This document shows, piece by piece, positions 1 to 6,401 of a stretch of 15,189 nt of DNA. The notes under the pieces were generated by a model. The model made no database searches, was not told the DNA's origin, and saw only the letters and a list, made by a program, of their open reading frames with translations. Position numbers and translations under genes: made by a program. Every line of letters starts with the position of its first letter. Position 1 is the stretch's first letter. Source of the stretch: Armatimonadota bacterium (GTDB lineage: Bacteria; Armatimonadota; Abditibacteriia; CG2-30-59-28); NCBI GenBank assembly GCA_016199605.1, contig JACQGJ010000181.1, positions 1 to 15,189 on the forward strand. The letters are read 5' to 3'.

Positions 1-11
1 CTACGGGGTTC

Positions 12-26
12 GACAGTGCAACTGTC
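12..26. other. Short perfect inverted repeat downstream of the ThuA-oxidoreductase gene
   Basis: The sequence GACAGT-GCA-ACTGTC is a perfect 6-base inverted repeat with a 3-base loop. It lies about 70 bases beyond the stop codon of the leftward gene that ends at 95. Read on the minus strand, a run of six T residues (38-43) comes before the stem rather than after it, so this is not a standard intrinsic terminator. It could be an operator half-site pair or a chance palindrome. Nothing else recognisable was seen in bases 1-94. Confidence 0.25.
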
Positions 27-94
27 TCACAACAGAAAAAAGGAGTTATTGTTGGACAGCCCCTAAGCATCGACCATGTGCCGACAAGAGCCTG

Positions 95-1717
95 CTACGA
101 TTCTCCGGGGATCTTCTCCGGCTTCCCACTTCTGGCGGATCGCTCCGCGTATTCGATGACAGCGATGACTCGTCGGGCTTCTTCCGGCTTTACAACAAGC
201 CCTTCCCCACGGAGCAGGTGATCGGCCAGGGCAGGATAGTAGCGATCCCATCTACCGGACTTGTACGGGACATGCATCCGCACCCCCTCACCGGACGTGT
301 GCGACACCACGGTGAAGTGGTTCTCCACCGCCCGGTCATCGATAACGGCGCCGAGAGTTCCAAGGATGCGCCAGCGGGGCGCGCCAACGGCGGCAAGGGA
401 ACTCGTCTGTACTGTCGCCACCGTTCCGTTCCTGAACTTGACGACCGCCTCACAGTGATCTTCATTCGAGACGTGGTGCCAGTGCATTTTGTTGAAGAAA
501 TAGCCGCTTACCGACTCGATGGGCTGAGGCACCAGGTTCAGCACCCAATCCACGAAGTGAGCGCCCCAGTCGTAGAAAGCGCCGCCGGAAATGTTTTTGT
601 CTGACCTCCACCAGGTCCCGGGTTTGCCATACCCACCGAAGTTAGCCTCCACCTTGAACACCTCACCGATGATTCCGCTCTGAAGGATTTCCCTGAGCGC
701 GATGTAATCGCCATCGTAGCGGCGGTTGTGATACACCGTGAGAGCGACCTTGCTCTCCTTTGCCGCGGCGATCATCGCGTCGGCTTCCTTTACGCTGAGG
801 CAGAACGGCTTCTCCGAAACAACCGACTTACCCGCTCGGAGACACTTCAAAGCCACCGGCGCGTGGGTGTTATGAGGGGTGATAATCACGCAGAGATCGA
901 GGTCCGGCTTGCGCAGTAGATCCTCGACTCGGTTGAATACTTCAGCTTCAGGAAAATCTACCTTCGCTTGTTCCGTCCGGTCTGTGGAGAGGTCACACAC
1001 AGCAACGACTCTCATGCCGTGGGTCGAGTTGATCGAATCCCCGTGCAGCTTCCCCATGTTGAACGCGCCGCCGTAGCCGATGATCCCGCAGCGGACCTCA
1101 CCGGTCTCGCGCCGTCCGACCGCATAATCCACACTCCGCACGAGTAGTTTCTGGAAGAAAGGATGCTTCAGCGATCGGGCGTCATGGCCATTGGCAAGGT
1201 AAACCACAGTGCCCGCGCCGTAGCGCTTCGTGTATCCCATCGGCTCATTCTTCCCCTGCCAGAACGCTGAGGCAAAAACCTCTGCCTCGCCTTGAAGCTC
1301 GATGCTGTAAAGCTCGTCTGTGACCTTGAAACTGGGAACGCGAAGGGCGATATCATGGTCCGGCTTGTCGATGGTCACGTCGAATTCATGCACCGGCCCG
1401 TGCCCGGTGAAACGGCTGCCGAGCACTTCCTGGAGCAACTGGCTGTTCTCAGAGGGGACGTTGGCAAGGTGCAGCCCCACTAAAGCGCCGCCGCTTTTCA
1501 CGTATTCTGCGAGGACTTTCTGTTGCCGCGCCGGAATTCTCTCCGCCTGAGCGTAGATCACAGTCGCGCTGTATTTCCCGGGTTCGAGCAACGATTTCGG
1601 ATCGTCGGAGACTGACACCCGAAATCTTCCGGTTGCCTCGAGGGTCTCTTTCAGTAAGGCGCCGTTGGCAGTGAAGTCATGGTACTGGCCGCCGACAAAC
1701 AGGAGTAACTGTTTCAT
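95..1717 (-). CDS. ThuA-like domain fused to a Gfo/Idh/MocA-family NAD(P)-dependent oxidoreductase
   Basis: The protein has 540 residues and two domains. Residues 1-200 resemble the ThuA/trehalose-utilization family, a class I glutamine-amidotransferase-like flavodoxin fold: there is an LLLFVGG start, a GLH turn near 91, TDELYSIE at 133-140 and the NGH segment near 186. Residues 208-540 are a Gfo/Idh/MocA oxidoreductase: a Rossmann turn GIIGYGGAFNMG (211-222), the dinucleotide-site EKP motif (302-304), NRRYD (331-335) and the active-site stretch GGAFYDWGAHFVDW with D383, H387 and D390. The family oxidises or reduces sugars, inositols or related polyols with NAD(P); the substrate cannot be read from the sequence. 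No signal peptide is visible, so it is probably cytoplasmic. The ATG at 1717 has AAAGG eight bases upstream. A sigma70-like promoter lies at 1786-1814. The ThuA domain may act on a keto-sugar made by the partner domain, but that is inference. Confidence 0.9.
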   Translation of the reverse strand: MKQLLLFVGGQYHDFTANGALLKETLEATGRFRVSVSDDPKSLLEPGKYSATVIYAQAERIPARQQKVLAEYVKSGGALVGLHLANVPSENSQLLQEVLGSRFTGHGPVHEFDVTIDKPDHDIALRVPSFKVTDELYSIELQGEAEVFASAFWQGKNEPMGYTKRYGAGTVVYLANGHDARSLKHPFFQKLLVRSVDYAVGRRETGEVRCGIIGYGGAFNMGKLHGDSINSTHGMRVVAVCDLSTDRTEQAKVDFPEAEVFNRVEDLLRKPDLDLCVIITPHNTHAPVALKCLRAGKSVVSEKPFCLSVKEADAMIAAAKESKVALTVYHNRRYDGDYIALREILQSGIIGEVFKVEANFGGYGKPGTWWRSDKNISGGAFYDWGAHFVDWVLNLVPQPIESVSGYFFNKMHWHHVSNEDHCEAVVKFRNGTVATVQTSSLAAVGAPRWRILGTLGAVIDDRAVENHFTVVSHTSGEGVRMHVPYKSGRWDRYYPALADHLLRGEGLVVKPEEARRVIAVIEYAERSARSGKPEKIPGES

Positions 1718-1785
1718 GAGTCTGACCTTTCTCTTGGATTATGTGTCACGCGTAAATTGAGAGGACTTGGATGGAAACAAGGGGG

Positions 1786-1814
1786 ATTTTACTGCGACCG
1801 GGGCGGCACGTCAA
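1786..1814 (-). promoter_or_regulatory. Sigma70-type promoter for the ThuA-oxidoreductase gene
   Basis: On the minus strand there is TTGACG (-35, 1809-1814), a 17-base spacer and TAAAAT (-10, 1786-1791). It is correctly oriented, with a predicted start near 1779 and a leader of about 60 bases before the ATG at 1717. The hexamers and the two bases after the -10 are identical to those of the promoter at 2604-2632. The rest of the roughly 290-base gap (1718-2010) holds a hairpin at 1945-1960 and no convincing gene. Confidence 0.6.
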
Positions 1815-1944
1815 CACGGATCGAGAAGCCTCGGGGAGGCCGCAGAGGACCAGCAGGACTCGGGACGGCGCAACCAGTCGCTGGGGCCCCGGACACCAGT
1901 CCTTCAACGTCTTGCGATCAGCGAGTTCTTTCACTGCAGAAACG

Positions 1945-1960
1945 CGGGAGTAATCTCCCG
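1945..1960 (-). terminator. Stem-loop after the small membrane protein gene, possible terminator
   Basis: CGGGAG-TAAT-CTCCCG is a perfect 6-base stem with a 4-base loop. It lies about 50 bases past the stop of the 49-residue gene (2011) and upstream of the next promoter. On the minus strand it is followed by CGTTTCT, which is a poor U-tract. The position fits the end of the two-gene unit, but the missing U-run makes it a weak intrinsic terminator at best. Confidence 0.35.
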
Positions 1961-2010
1961 GAACAGGTCGTCCCGTCGATCAGAAGGTTAGTAGGATACG
2001 GGGGGAAGTG

Positions 2011-2160
2011 TCAGTTGCTTTCAGGGCTGCTGGGTTTCCGAGCATTGAGGGAGACTTGCCGCCACATGAGTCTCATGTCCCTGAAGCAGAGACACAGTAG
2101 TCCGACGGCTACAACCCACCCTACTCCGATTGTGGTTACGAAGATGCTGTGACCGTTCAC
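2011..2160 (-). CDS. Small single-pass membrane protein (49 residues), unknown function
   Basis: This short reading frame encodes 49 residues beginning (M)NGHSIFVTTIGVGWVVAVG. Residues 6-26 are strongly hydrophobic and rich in G, V, A and L, with two Cys near the end (LLCLCF). A basic stretch follows (R27, R30, R34 in the RDMRLMWR segment), and the tail is hydrophilic (ARKPSSPESN). This fits an N-out, C-in inner-membrane protein by the positive-inside rule. The start is GTG at 2160, with AAGGA eight bases upstream. It lies 48 bases after the zinc-ribbon gene on the same strand and is probably co-transcribed with it from the promoter at 2604-2632. Size and topology recall small subunits or assembly factors of membrane complexes, for example CcmD-like proteins, but no family is recognised. 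It is real if the ribosome-binding site and hydrophobic pattern are not coincidental. Confidence 0.6.
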   Translation of the reverse strand: MNGHSIFVTTIGVGWVVAVGLLCLCFRDMRLMWRQVSLNARKPSSPESN

Positions 2161-2208
2161 TCACCCTATCCTTGATGTTGTAGTTTTGGCGCCTTTCAGG
2201 ACGCTATC

Positions 2209-2535
2209 TTACGCGGGTCCGGGTGTTGGCATCAACACCGCGCCGCACTGATCGCAAGTTCCAGCTTTGACCGTCAAAGTCGTCTGACTACCACAGAACC
2301 CACAGAAGAAAAGCTCAAACATGGCTGGCGCCTCTGCTCCGGACGGAGCAGCTTCTGCGAGGCTCCTCTGGAGTTTTTCAACGCCGACAAGCCTGCGTTT
2401 CGACTGCTCGGAAGATCCGGAAGATTTTCCTTTGCCGTTGACTCTTCCCGACTTCTCGTAGGCCCTCTCCCAAGCGTCAACCGGGTCGGCTTGAGCTTCG
2501 AGAGGCAACCCCATCTGTGGCTTGGTTTTTCTCAT
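2209..2535 (-). CDS. Small zinc-ribbon protein with a disordered N-terminal region
   Basis: The protein has 108 residues from the ATG at 2535. The C-terminal third contains a four-cysteine knuckle pair: CGFC, then 12 residues, then CDQC. This is the pattern of a rubredoxin-like or treble-clef zinc ribbon. The first 70 residues are polar, charged and of low complexity (GKGKSSGSSEQSKRR), probably disordered apart from a short helix (VEKLQRSLAEAA). Such ribbons bind nucleic acid or protein partners, or are structural; none is specified here. The frame continues upstream to a TTG at 2565 (118 residues), but neither start has a clear Shine-Dalgarno sequence. The ATG is preferred because the extra ten residues look uninformative. 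A good promoter lies at 2604-2632, and the 49-residue membrane protein follows 48 bases downstream, suggesting a two-gene unit. Confidence 0.65.
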   Translation of the reverse strand: MRKTKPQMGLPLEAQADPVDAWERAYEKSGRVNGKGKSSGSSEQSKRRLVGVEKLQRSLAEAAPSGAEAPAMFELFFCGFCGSQTTLTVKAGTCDQCGAVLMPTPGPA

Positions 2536-2603
2536 GAGAGGAAGTGGGGAAATCGGTAATCGCAAGTCTCGGGAGTACCATCGCGTCCCTCTATTGGGAG
2601 AGG

Positions 2604-2632
2604 ATTTTAGCAGCCGGTGGAACGAGCGTCAA
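2604..2632 (-). promoter_or_regulatory. Sigma70-type promoter (extended -10) for the zinc-ribbon unit
   Basis: On the minus strand there is TTGACG (2627-2632), a 17-base spacer ending in TGC, and TAAAAT (2604-2609). The TGC directly before the -10 gives an extended -10 element. Predicted transcription start is near 2597, about 60 bases before the ATG at 2535. It lies in the 164-base gap after the PEPCK-aminotransferase stop codon, so the small genes need not depend on read-through. The hexamers equal those at 1786-1814. Confidence 0.7.
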
Positions 2633-2729
2633 GGCTCTTTCGGAGATTCTGCGGGAAAATCTTCGGGCGAGAGACTACCGCGGACCTCCACTCCCACGTC
2701 CTCCCGCTTCCGATCGTCCATAGGAGGGA

Positions 2730-5700
2730 TTACGACCCTTCTCCCTTCATCTCTTTCGCGGCTTGGGCGAGGGTATGGTAGAGCGCCGGAAGGTCCTCAA
2801 GGTCCACCGCAGAAAAGGCCACGCGAACGTCGTGCTGACCGACGGCGATGACGCCAATCCCATAGCGTGTCAAGAGATACTGACGGTACTTCTCTGCATC
2901 AATCCCTTTGAGGTGCAAACACATGAAATAACCGGCATTGAACGGGTAGGGCTCCCACAGGTCACTAAGAGAGGGGTCGCTGAGAAGCTCTTTCACTTTG
3001 TGGGCCCGCGCTGCGAGGACGGACCGCTTCTCTTCCCGTTCCTCGCAGAAACTCTCCTGTGACATCGCCTTCACCAAAATGGATTGGGAAGGATGTGAAG
3101 AATTGGAGACCGAGCTGCGAATAGCCCCCGCCACTTTTTTCTCAAGAGCACGATAGAGGGCCTCGTCGCTCGTCTTTGCCCTGACGCTGAACGTCAACAT
3201 ACCAATACGGAATCCCCACACGTATTCTTCCTTGGTTGGACCGTCGACTTTCACAGCCAGGATGTGATCATGCCTCCCCGCAAGCCGAGCGAACAACGAT
3301 TCCTTCAACACCTCTTCATCGTAGTAGAGGCCGAAGTATGCGTCATCCGTGACGACAAGGAGATTGCAGCCATTATCCGCGGCATGGCACAGCATTTCCG
3401 TGACGACGTCCGCTTCGTCTTGCCGGATTGAGTAGCCGGTCGGGTTGTTGGGGAAGTTCAGGATCAGGATCGTTTTCCCGTTGGTCACGCGGGTTTCCAG
3501 AACCTGACGCAACCCTTCCACGTTGAAGGTCCCATGCTCGTTGAAAAAAGGGTAGAGGGCAAGTTGAGCCTGCATCCGAATCCCGTACAGGAGCTCATAG
3601 TTTTCCCAGTACTTATCCGGCAGCAAGATCAGGTCGCCTCTATCGACAAACAGGTCACCCACCAGGCTGAGGGCGTGGGTGACTCCGGCCGTTACGATCG
3701 GCATTCCGAGGCTCTTCCCGACAAGACTCGGGTTCTTCTTCAACAGATCTTCCCGCCAACGTTCACGCAGGTCCGTCTTCCCGAGAGCCGGAGCATACGT
3801 CAACGCCTCCGAAGCCGTCAAAGAGGGAAGGAACTTCATCACGGACGGAAGGGCCATGGGCTTCTTGTTCTCCCAGGCAATGCCAATCGTTGCATCGAAG
3901 CGTTTCGCCTTCTGCTGAGCTTCCGCAGCCTGACTGACGATGCCTTTTGGCAGATACATCCTCTTGCCCAGTTGGGACAGCATCCCGTAGACGCTGGGAT
4001 TCTCCTCTTCGATAGTCTCGTTGAGCTCTGCCGCGAGATCGCGGATCTCGGTGCCTGGTCTGAGGAAGGAAGTGGGAGCTTCCAGTCGCAAACCCAGGGA
4101 CTCATGCTGTTCCCACAGTTCCTTTGGCAGCCGATTGCCAAACTGCTCAAAAAAGCTCGAGACTTGCCCCAATTCGCTCTTCCAATCCTCGCGATTGACA
4201 TCGAACAGCTTTTGCAGAGTGGGTCTCGGCAAGTCGAGACCTGTAAGATCGAGGCTGTCCGGGGTGGGGACGTAGCCAATCGGTGTTTCGCGAGCTTCCG
4301 CCTCGCCGCGGCACCGCGCCAGAATCCACTCGATCACCCGGAGGTTTTCCCCGTAGCCCGGCCAGAGGAAGTGCCCGTCCTCACCGGTGCGGAACCAGTT
4401 GACGTTGAAGATCTTGGGGGGCTCGGTCATGCGTTTCCCCATGTCGAGCCAGTGCTTGAAGTAATCCCCCATGTGGTACCCGCAGAAGGGCAGCATCGCC
4501 ATGGGATCACGCCGCACCTCGCCAACCTTTCCGAATTGAGCGGCGGTACGCTCAGAGCCCATGGTCGCCCCTACAAACACGCCGTGCTCCCAGTCGAAAG
4601 ACTCGTACACCAAAGGAGCGAGGAGCGCGCGACGGCCGCCAAAAACGATCGCCGAGATCGGAACTCCATGGTGGTGCTCCGTTCGGAACGAGTGGACTGG
4701 GCATTGCGCAAGAGGCGCAGTGAACCGGCTGTTGGGATGCGCCCCCAGAATGGGCCTTCCTTCCTCCTCTTTCATTCCTTGGTTCCATGGACGCCCCTGC
4801 CAGTCCAGGGCCTCAGCCGGTGGCTCGCAGTTCCCGCCCTCCCACCAGACAGTGCCGTCGGCTCCGAGCACCACGTTGGTATAGATAGTGTTGCTGTCGA
4901 TCGTCTTCATCATGTTGGGGTTGGTCTTGTCATTCGTGCCGGGAGCCACCCCGAAAAAACCAGTTTCAGGGTTGATAGCCCAGAGCCGTCCATCCGTATC
5001 GATCCGCATCCACGCAATGTCGTCGCCTACGGTAAAGATCCGGTAGCCTTTCTGCTTCAGTCCCTCCGGAGGCATAAGCATGGCGAGATTGGTCTTTCCG
5101 CAGGCGCTCGGGAACGCAGCCGCGATGTATTCGATCCGGCCATCTGGTTCCTCAATCCCCATGATGAGCATGTGCTCCGCAATCCAGCCTTCCTTCTTGC
5201 TGAGAAAGCTGGCGATGCGAAGGGCAAGACATTTCTTGCCGAGGAGCACATTCCCACCGTAACCGGAGCCAACGCTCCAGATCGTGTTATCTTCTGGGAA
5301 GTGCAGGATGAGTCGTCGTTTGACATCGAGGTCGGCTTTGCCGTGCAAACAACGAGTGAATTCACCACGGGTGCCAAGTTGCTTGAGCGCCGGCCTCCCA
5401 ATCCTGGTCATGACTCCCATGTTAAGCACGACGTATATGCTGTCCGTCAACTCGACGCCGATCTTGCTGAACGGTGATCCTACCGGCCCCATGGAGAAGG
5501 GGATCACGTACATTGTGCGACCTTTCATGGAGGCATGAAAGATCTCACCCGCTCGCCGATACCCCTCTTCAGGGGACATCCAGTTATTGGTGGGTCCGGC
5601 GTCATCTTTGAGAGTCGTGCAGATGTAGGTAAGCTCTTCGGTCCGCGCCACGTCGTTGATCGCGGTTCGGTGGTACAGACAGCCGGGCAATTTCTCCTGG

Positions 5701-5849
5701 TTCAAAGAAATCACCTCACCCGTCTTGACCGCTTCCGCCGTCAGTCGCTCTCTCTCTTCTTTCGATCCGTCGATCCAGACAATCCTGTCCGGTTGACAGA
5801 GGCGGGCCATTTCCTGAACCCATTCATTAAGCTCTCTGTGGTCACTCAC
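2730..5849 (-). CDS. pckG: Bifunctional GTP-dependent phosphoenolpyruvate carboxykinase / class I-II PLP aminotransferase fusion
   Basis: This is one uninterrupted 1039-residue frame. Residues 1-588 form a full-length GTP-type PEPCK (family size about 590-620), which interconverts oxaloacetate + GTP and PEP + CO2 + GDP. It has the P-loop FPSACGKTN (246-254) with the hyper-reactive C250, metal-site candidates K205/K206, H226 and the VGDDIAW aspartates (276-277), GGRR (404-407), and an intact omega-lid region from GSERTAA to GYHMGDYF. Residues 590-1039 are a class I/II aminotransferase: NFPNNPTG (798-805), D835 and Y838 in DDAY for the PLP ring, K873 in DGPTKE as probable Schiff-base lysine, GFRIG with R881, and R1009 near the C-terminus for the substrate carboxylate. 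Both active sites look intact, and no glycine-serine linker separates them. The start is GTG at 5849 with GGAG nine bases upstream. A sigma70 promoter lies at 5971-5999. An aspartate-like donor would link the halves through oxaloacetate; that specificity is inferred. Confidence 0.93.
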   Translation of the reverse strand: MSDHRELNEWVQEMARLCQPDRIVWIDGSKEERERLTAEAVKTGEVISLNQEKLPGCLYHRTAINDVARTEELTYICTTLKDDAGPTNNWMSPEEGYRRAGEIFHASMKGRTMYVIPFSMGPVGSPFSKIGVELTDSIYVVLNMGVMTRIGRPALKQLGTRGEFTRCLHGKADLDVKRRLILHFPEDNTIWSVGSGYGGNVLLGKKCLALRIASFLSKKEGWIAEHMLIMGIEEPDGRIEYIAAAFPSACGKTNLAMLMPPEGLKQKGYRIFTVGDDIAWMRIDTDGRLWAINPETGFFGVAPGTNDKTNPNMMKTIDSNTIYTNVVLGADGTVWWEGGNCEPPAEALDWQGRPWNQGMKEEEGRPILGAHPNSRFTAPLAQCPVHSFRTEHHHGVPISAIVFGGRRALLAPLVYESFDWEHGVFVGATMGSERTAAQFGKVGEVRRDPMAMLPFCGYHMGDYFKHWLDMGKRMTEPPKIFNVNWFRTGEDGHFLWPGYGENLRVIEWILARCRGEAEARETPIGYVPTPDSLDLTGLDLPRPTLQKLFDVNREDWKSELGQVSSFFEQFGNRLPKELWEQHESLGLRLEAPTSFLRPGTEIRDLAAELNETIEEENPSVYGMLSQLGKRMYLPKGIVSQAAEAQQKAKRFDATIGIAWENKKPMALPSVMKFLPSLTASEALTYAPALGKTDLRERWREDLLKKNPSLVGKSLGMPIVTAGVTHALSLVGDLFVDRGDLILLPDKYWENYELLYGIRMQAQLALYPFFNEHGTFNVEGLRQVLETRVTNGKTILILNFPNNPTGYSIRQDEADVVTEMLCHAADNGCNLLVVTDDAYFGLYYDEEVLKESLFARLAGRHDHILAVKVDGPTKEEYVWGFRIGMLTFSVRAKTSDEALYRALEKKVAGAIRSSVSNSSHPSQSILVKAMSQESFCEEREEKRSVLAARAHKVKELLSDPSLSDLWEPYPFNAGYFMCLHLKGIDAEKYRQYLLTRYGIGVIAVGQHDVRVAFSAVDLEDLPALYHTLAQAAKEMKGEGS

Positions 5850-5970
5850 TGTGCGTTACTCCGATTATTCTCTGGTTTTGAGGTGATAGTCCGGTGAACG
5901 GTTTCGCGGGCCGTCACTGGGGCAAAACGTGGGGAATCCTGGGGAGATAAGCCCGGTTGCTTCCCATCGC

Positions 5971-5999
5971 ATTATCCCGATTCCCGGAGGAGATGTCAA
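5971..5999 (-). promoter_or_regulatory. Strong sigma70-type promoter for the PEPCK-aminotransferase gene
   Basis: On the minus strand there is a consensus TTGACA (-35, 5994-5999), a 17-base spacer and GATAAT (-10, 5971-5976, five of six consensus bases). Predicted start is near 5963, giving an untranslated leader of about 114 bases before the GTG at 5849. That is long enough for post-transcriptional control, although no defined structure was recognised in it. Confidence 0.75.
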
Positions 6000-6177
6000 G
6001 GAGGAAAGAAGTGGAGTCTCCCGGAAACCATTGAGTAAGGCGGGGCATATCACTTATGGCAAACGTCACCGGCATGGACTGCCTGATCCACCGTCTACCA
6101 GCTTCAGTGCTGCGATCGAAGATGCGGGTAAACAACTCGATTTGTGGCGCCAATGTGCGGGTCAAGAGTTGAGAAGG

Positions 6178-6193
6178 TGTCACGCGGGTGACA
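6178..6193. promoter_or_regulatory. 16-base palindrome, possible operator
   Basis: TGTCAC-GCGG-GTGACA is a perfect 6-base inverted repeat with a 4-base centre, inside the divergent intergenic region. A TTGAGA lies just upstream on the plus strand, but no good -10 follows at 17 bases. Its form suits a dimeric helix-turn-helix regulator, and it could control the plus-strand cluster, about 210 bases downstream. It has the inverse arrangement of a CRP site, so CRP is not claimed. Confidence 0.35.
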
Positions 6194-6371
6194 AATCCCC
6201 CGCCGGAAGAGGGATTGGGTCGGTCTTTGAAGAAAGAACCCGTGGGGCTTCACTACTCCGCCCCGTTACTGACCTCAATGAGTGCATTTTCAACCTTAAC
6301 GAGTATGGCAGCGATAACCGTCGTGACTCAGACGCGATACTCGTTGCGGTGCAGAGTCTGACTTTGGTCGG

Positions 6372-6377
6372 TATACT
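6372..6377 (+). promoter_or_regulatory. -10-like element ahead of the secreted-protein cluster
   Basis: TATACT matches the sigma70 -10 consensus at five of six positions and ends 24 bases before the ATG at 6402. No acceptable -35 hexamer is present at 16-18 bases, and there is no extended TG motif. The promoter would therefore need an activator, use another sigma factor, or be a chance match. Confidence 0.3.
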
Positions 6378-6401
6378 GGTACCGAGGATTGGAGAAAAGG
6401 C

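Larger units (their letters stand above)
5850..6401. other. Divergent intergenic region between the PEPCK fusion and the secreted-protein cluster
   Basis: These roughly 550 bases separate the leftward PEPCK-aminotransferase gene from the rightward cluster. They contain the leftward promoter (5971-5999) and its leader of about 114 bases, a perfect palindrome at 6178-6193, an imperfect stem around 6217-6243 (GGGT and CTTT pairing with AAAG and ACCC), and a TATACT element at 6372-6377. Open frames on both strands here lack family features and convincing ribosome-binding sites, so no gene is called. No known riboswitch was recognised. Confidence 0.6.

Noticed and set aside
1..26. GGGTTCGAC near the left edge, resembling a tRNA T-arm or tmRNA end
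   Set aside because: The bases around it do not form an acceptor stem or the rest of a tRNA or tmRNA; only a short palindrome is present.
1746..1934. 62-codon minus-strand frame in the gap before the ThuA-oxidoreductase gene
   Set aside because: It starts at a GTG without a ribosome-binding site, overlaps the promoter at 1786-1814, and has no membrane or domain pattern.
1757..2152. 131-codon plus-strand frame in the same gap
   Set aside because: Arg/Gly-rich composition typical of a non-coding G+C-rich frame; it is antisense to the better-supported 49-residue gene.
3534..5477. 647-codon open frame on the plus strand, antisense to the PEPCK-aminotransferase gene
   Set aside because: The opposite strand encodes two clear enzyme domains over the whole length. 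The antisense product has no recognisable motif, and such long shadows are common opposite G+C-rich genes.
6056..6172. 38-codon plus-strand frame starting at an ATG at 6056
   Set aside because: No Shine-Dalgarno sequence, no promoter, and no hydrophobic or domain pattern.
5914..6183. 89-codon minus-strand frame between the PEPCK promoter and the palindrome
   Set aside because: The strong TTGACA-N17-GATAAT promoter lies inside it, it has no convincing ribosome-binding site, and the product shows no family features.
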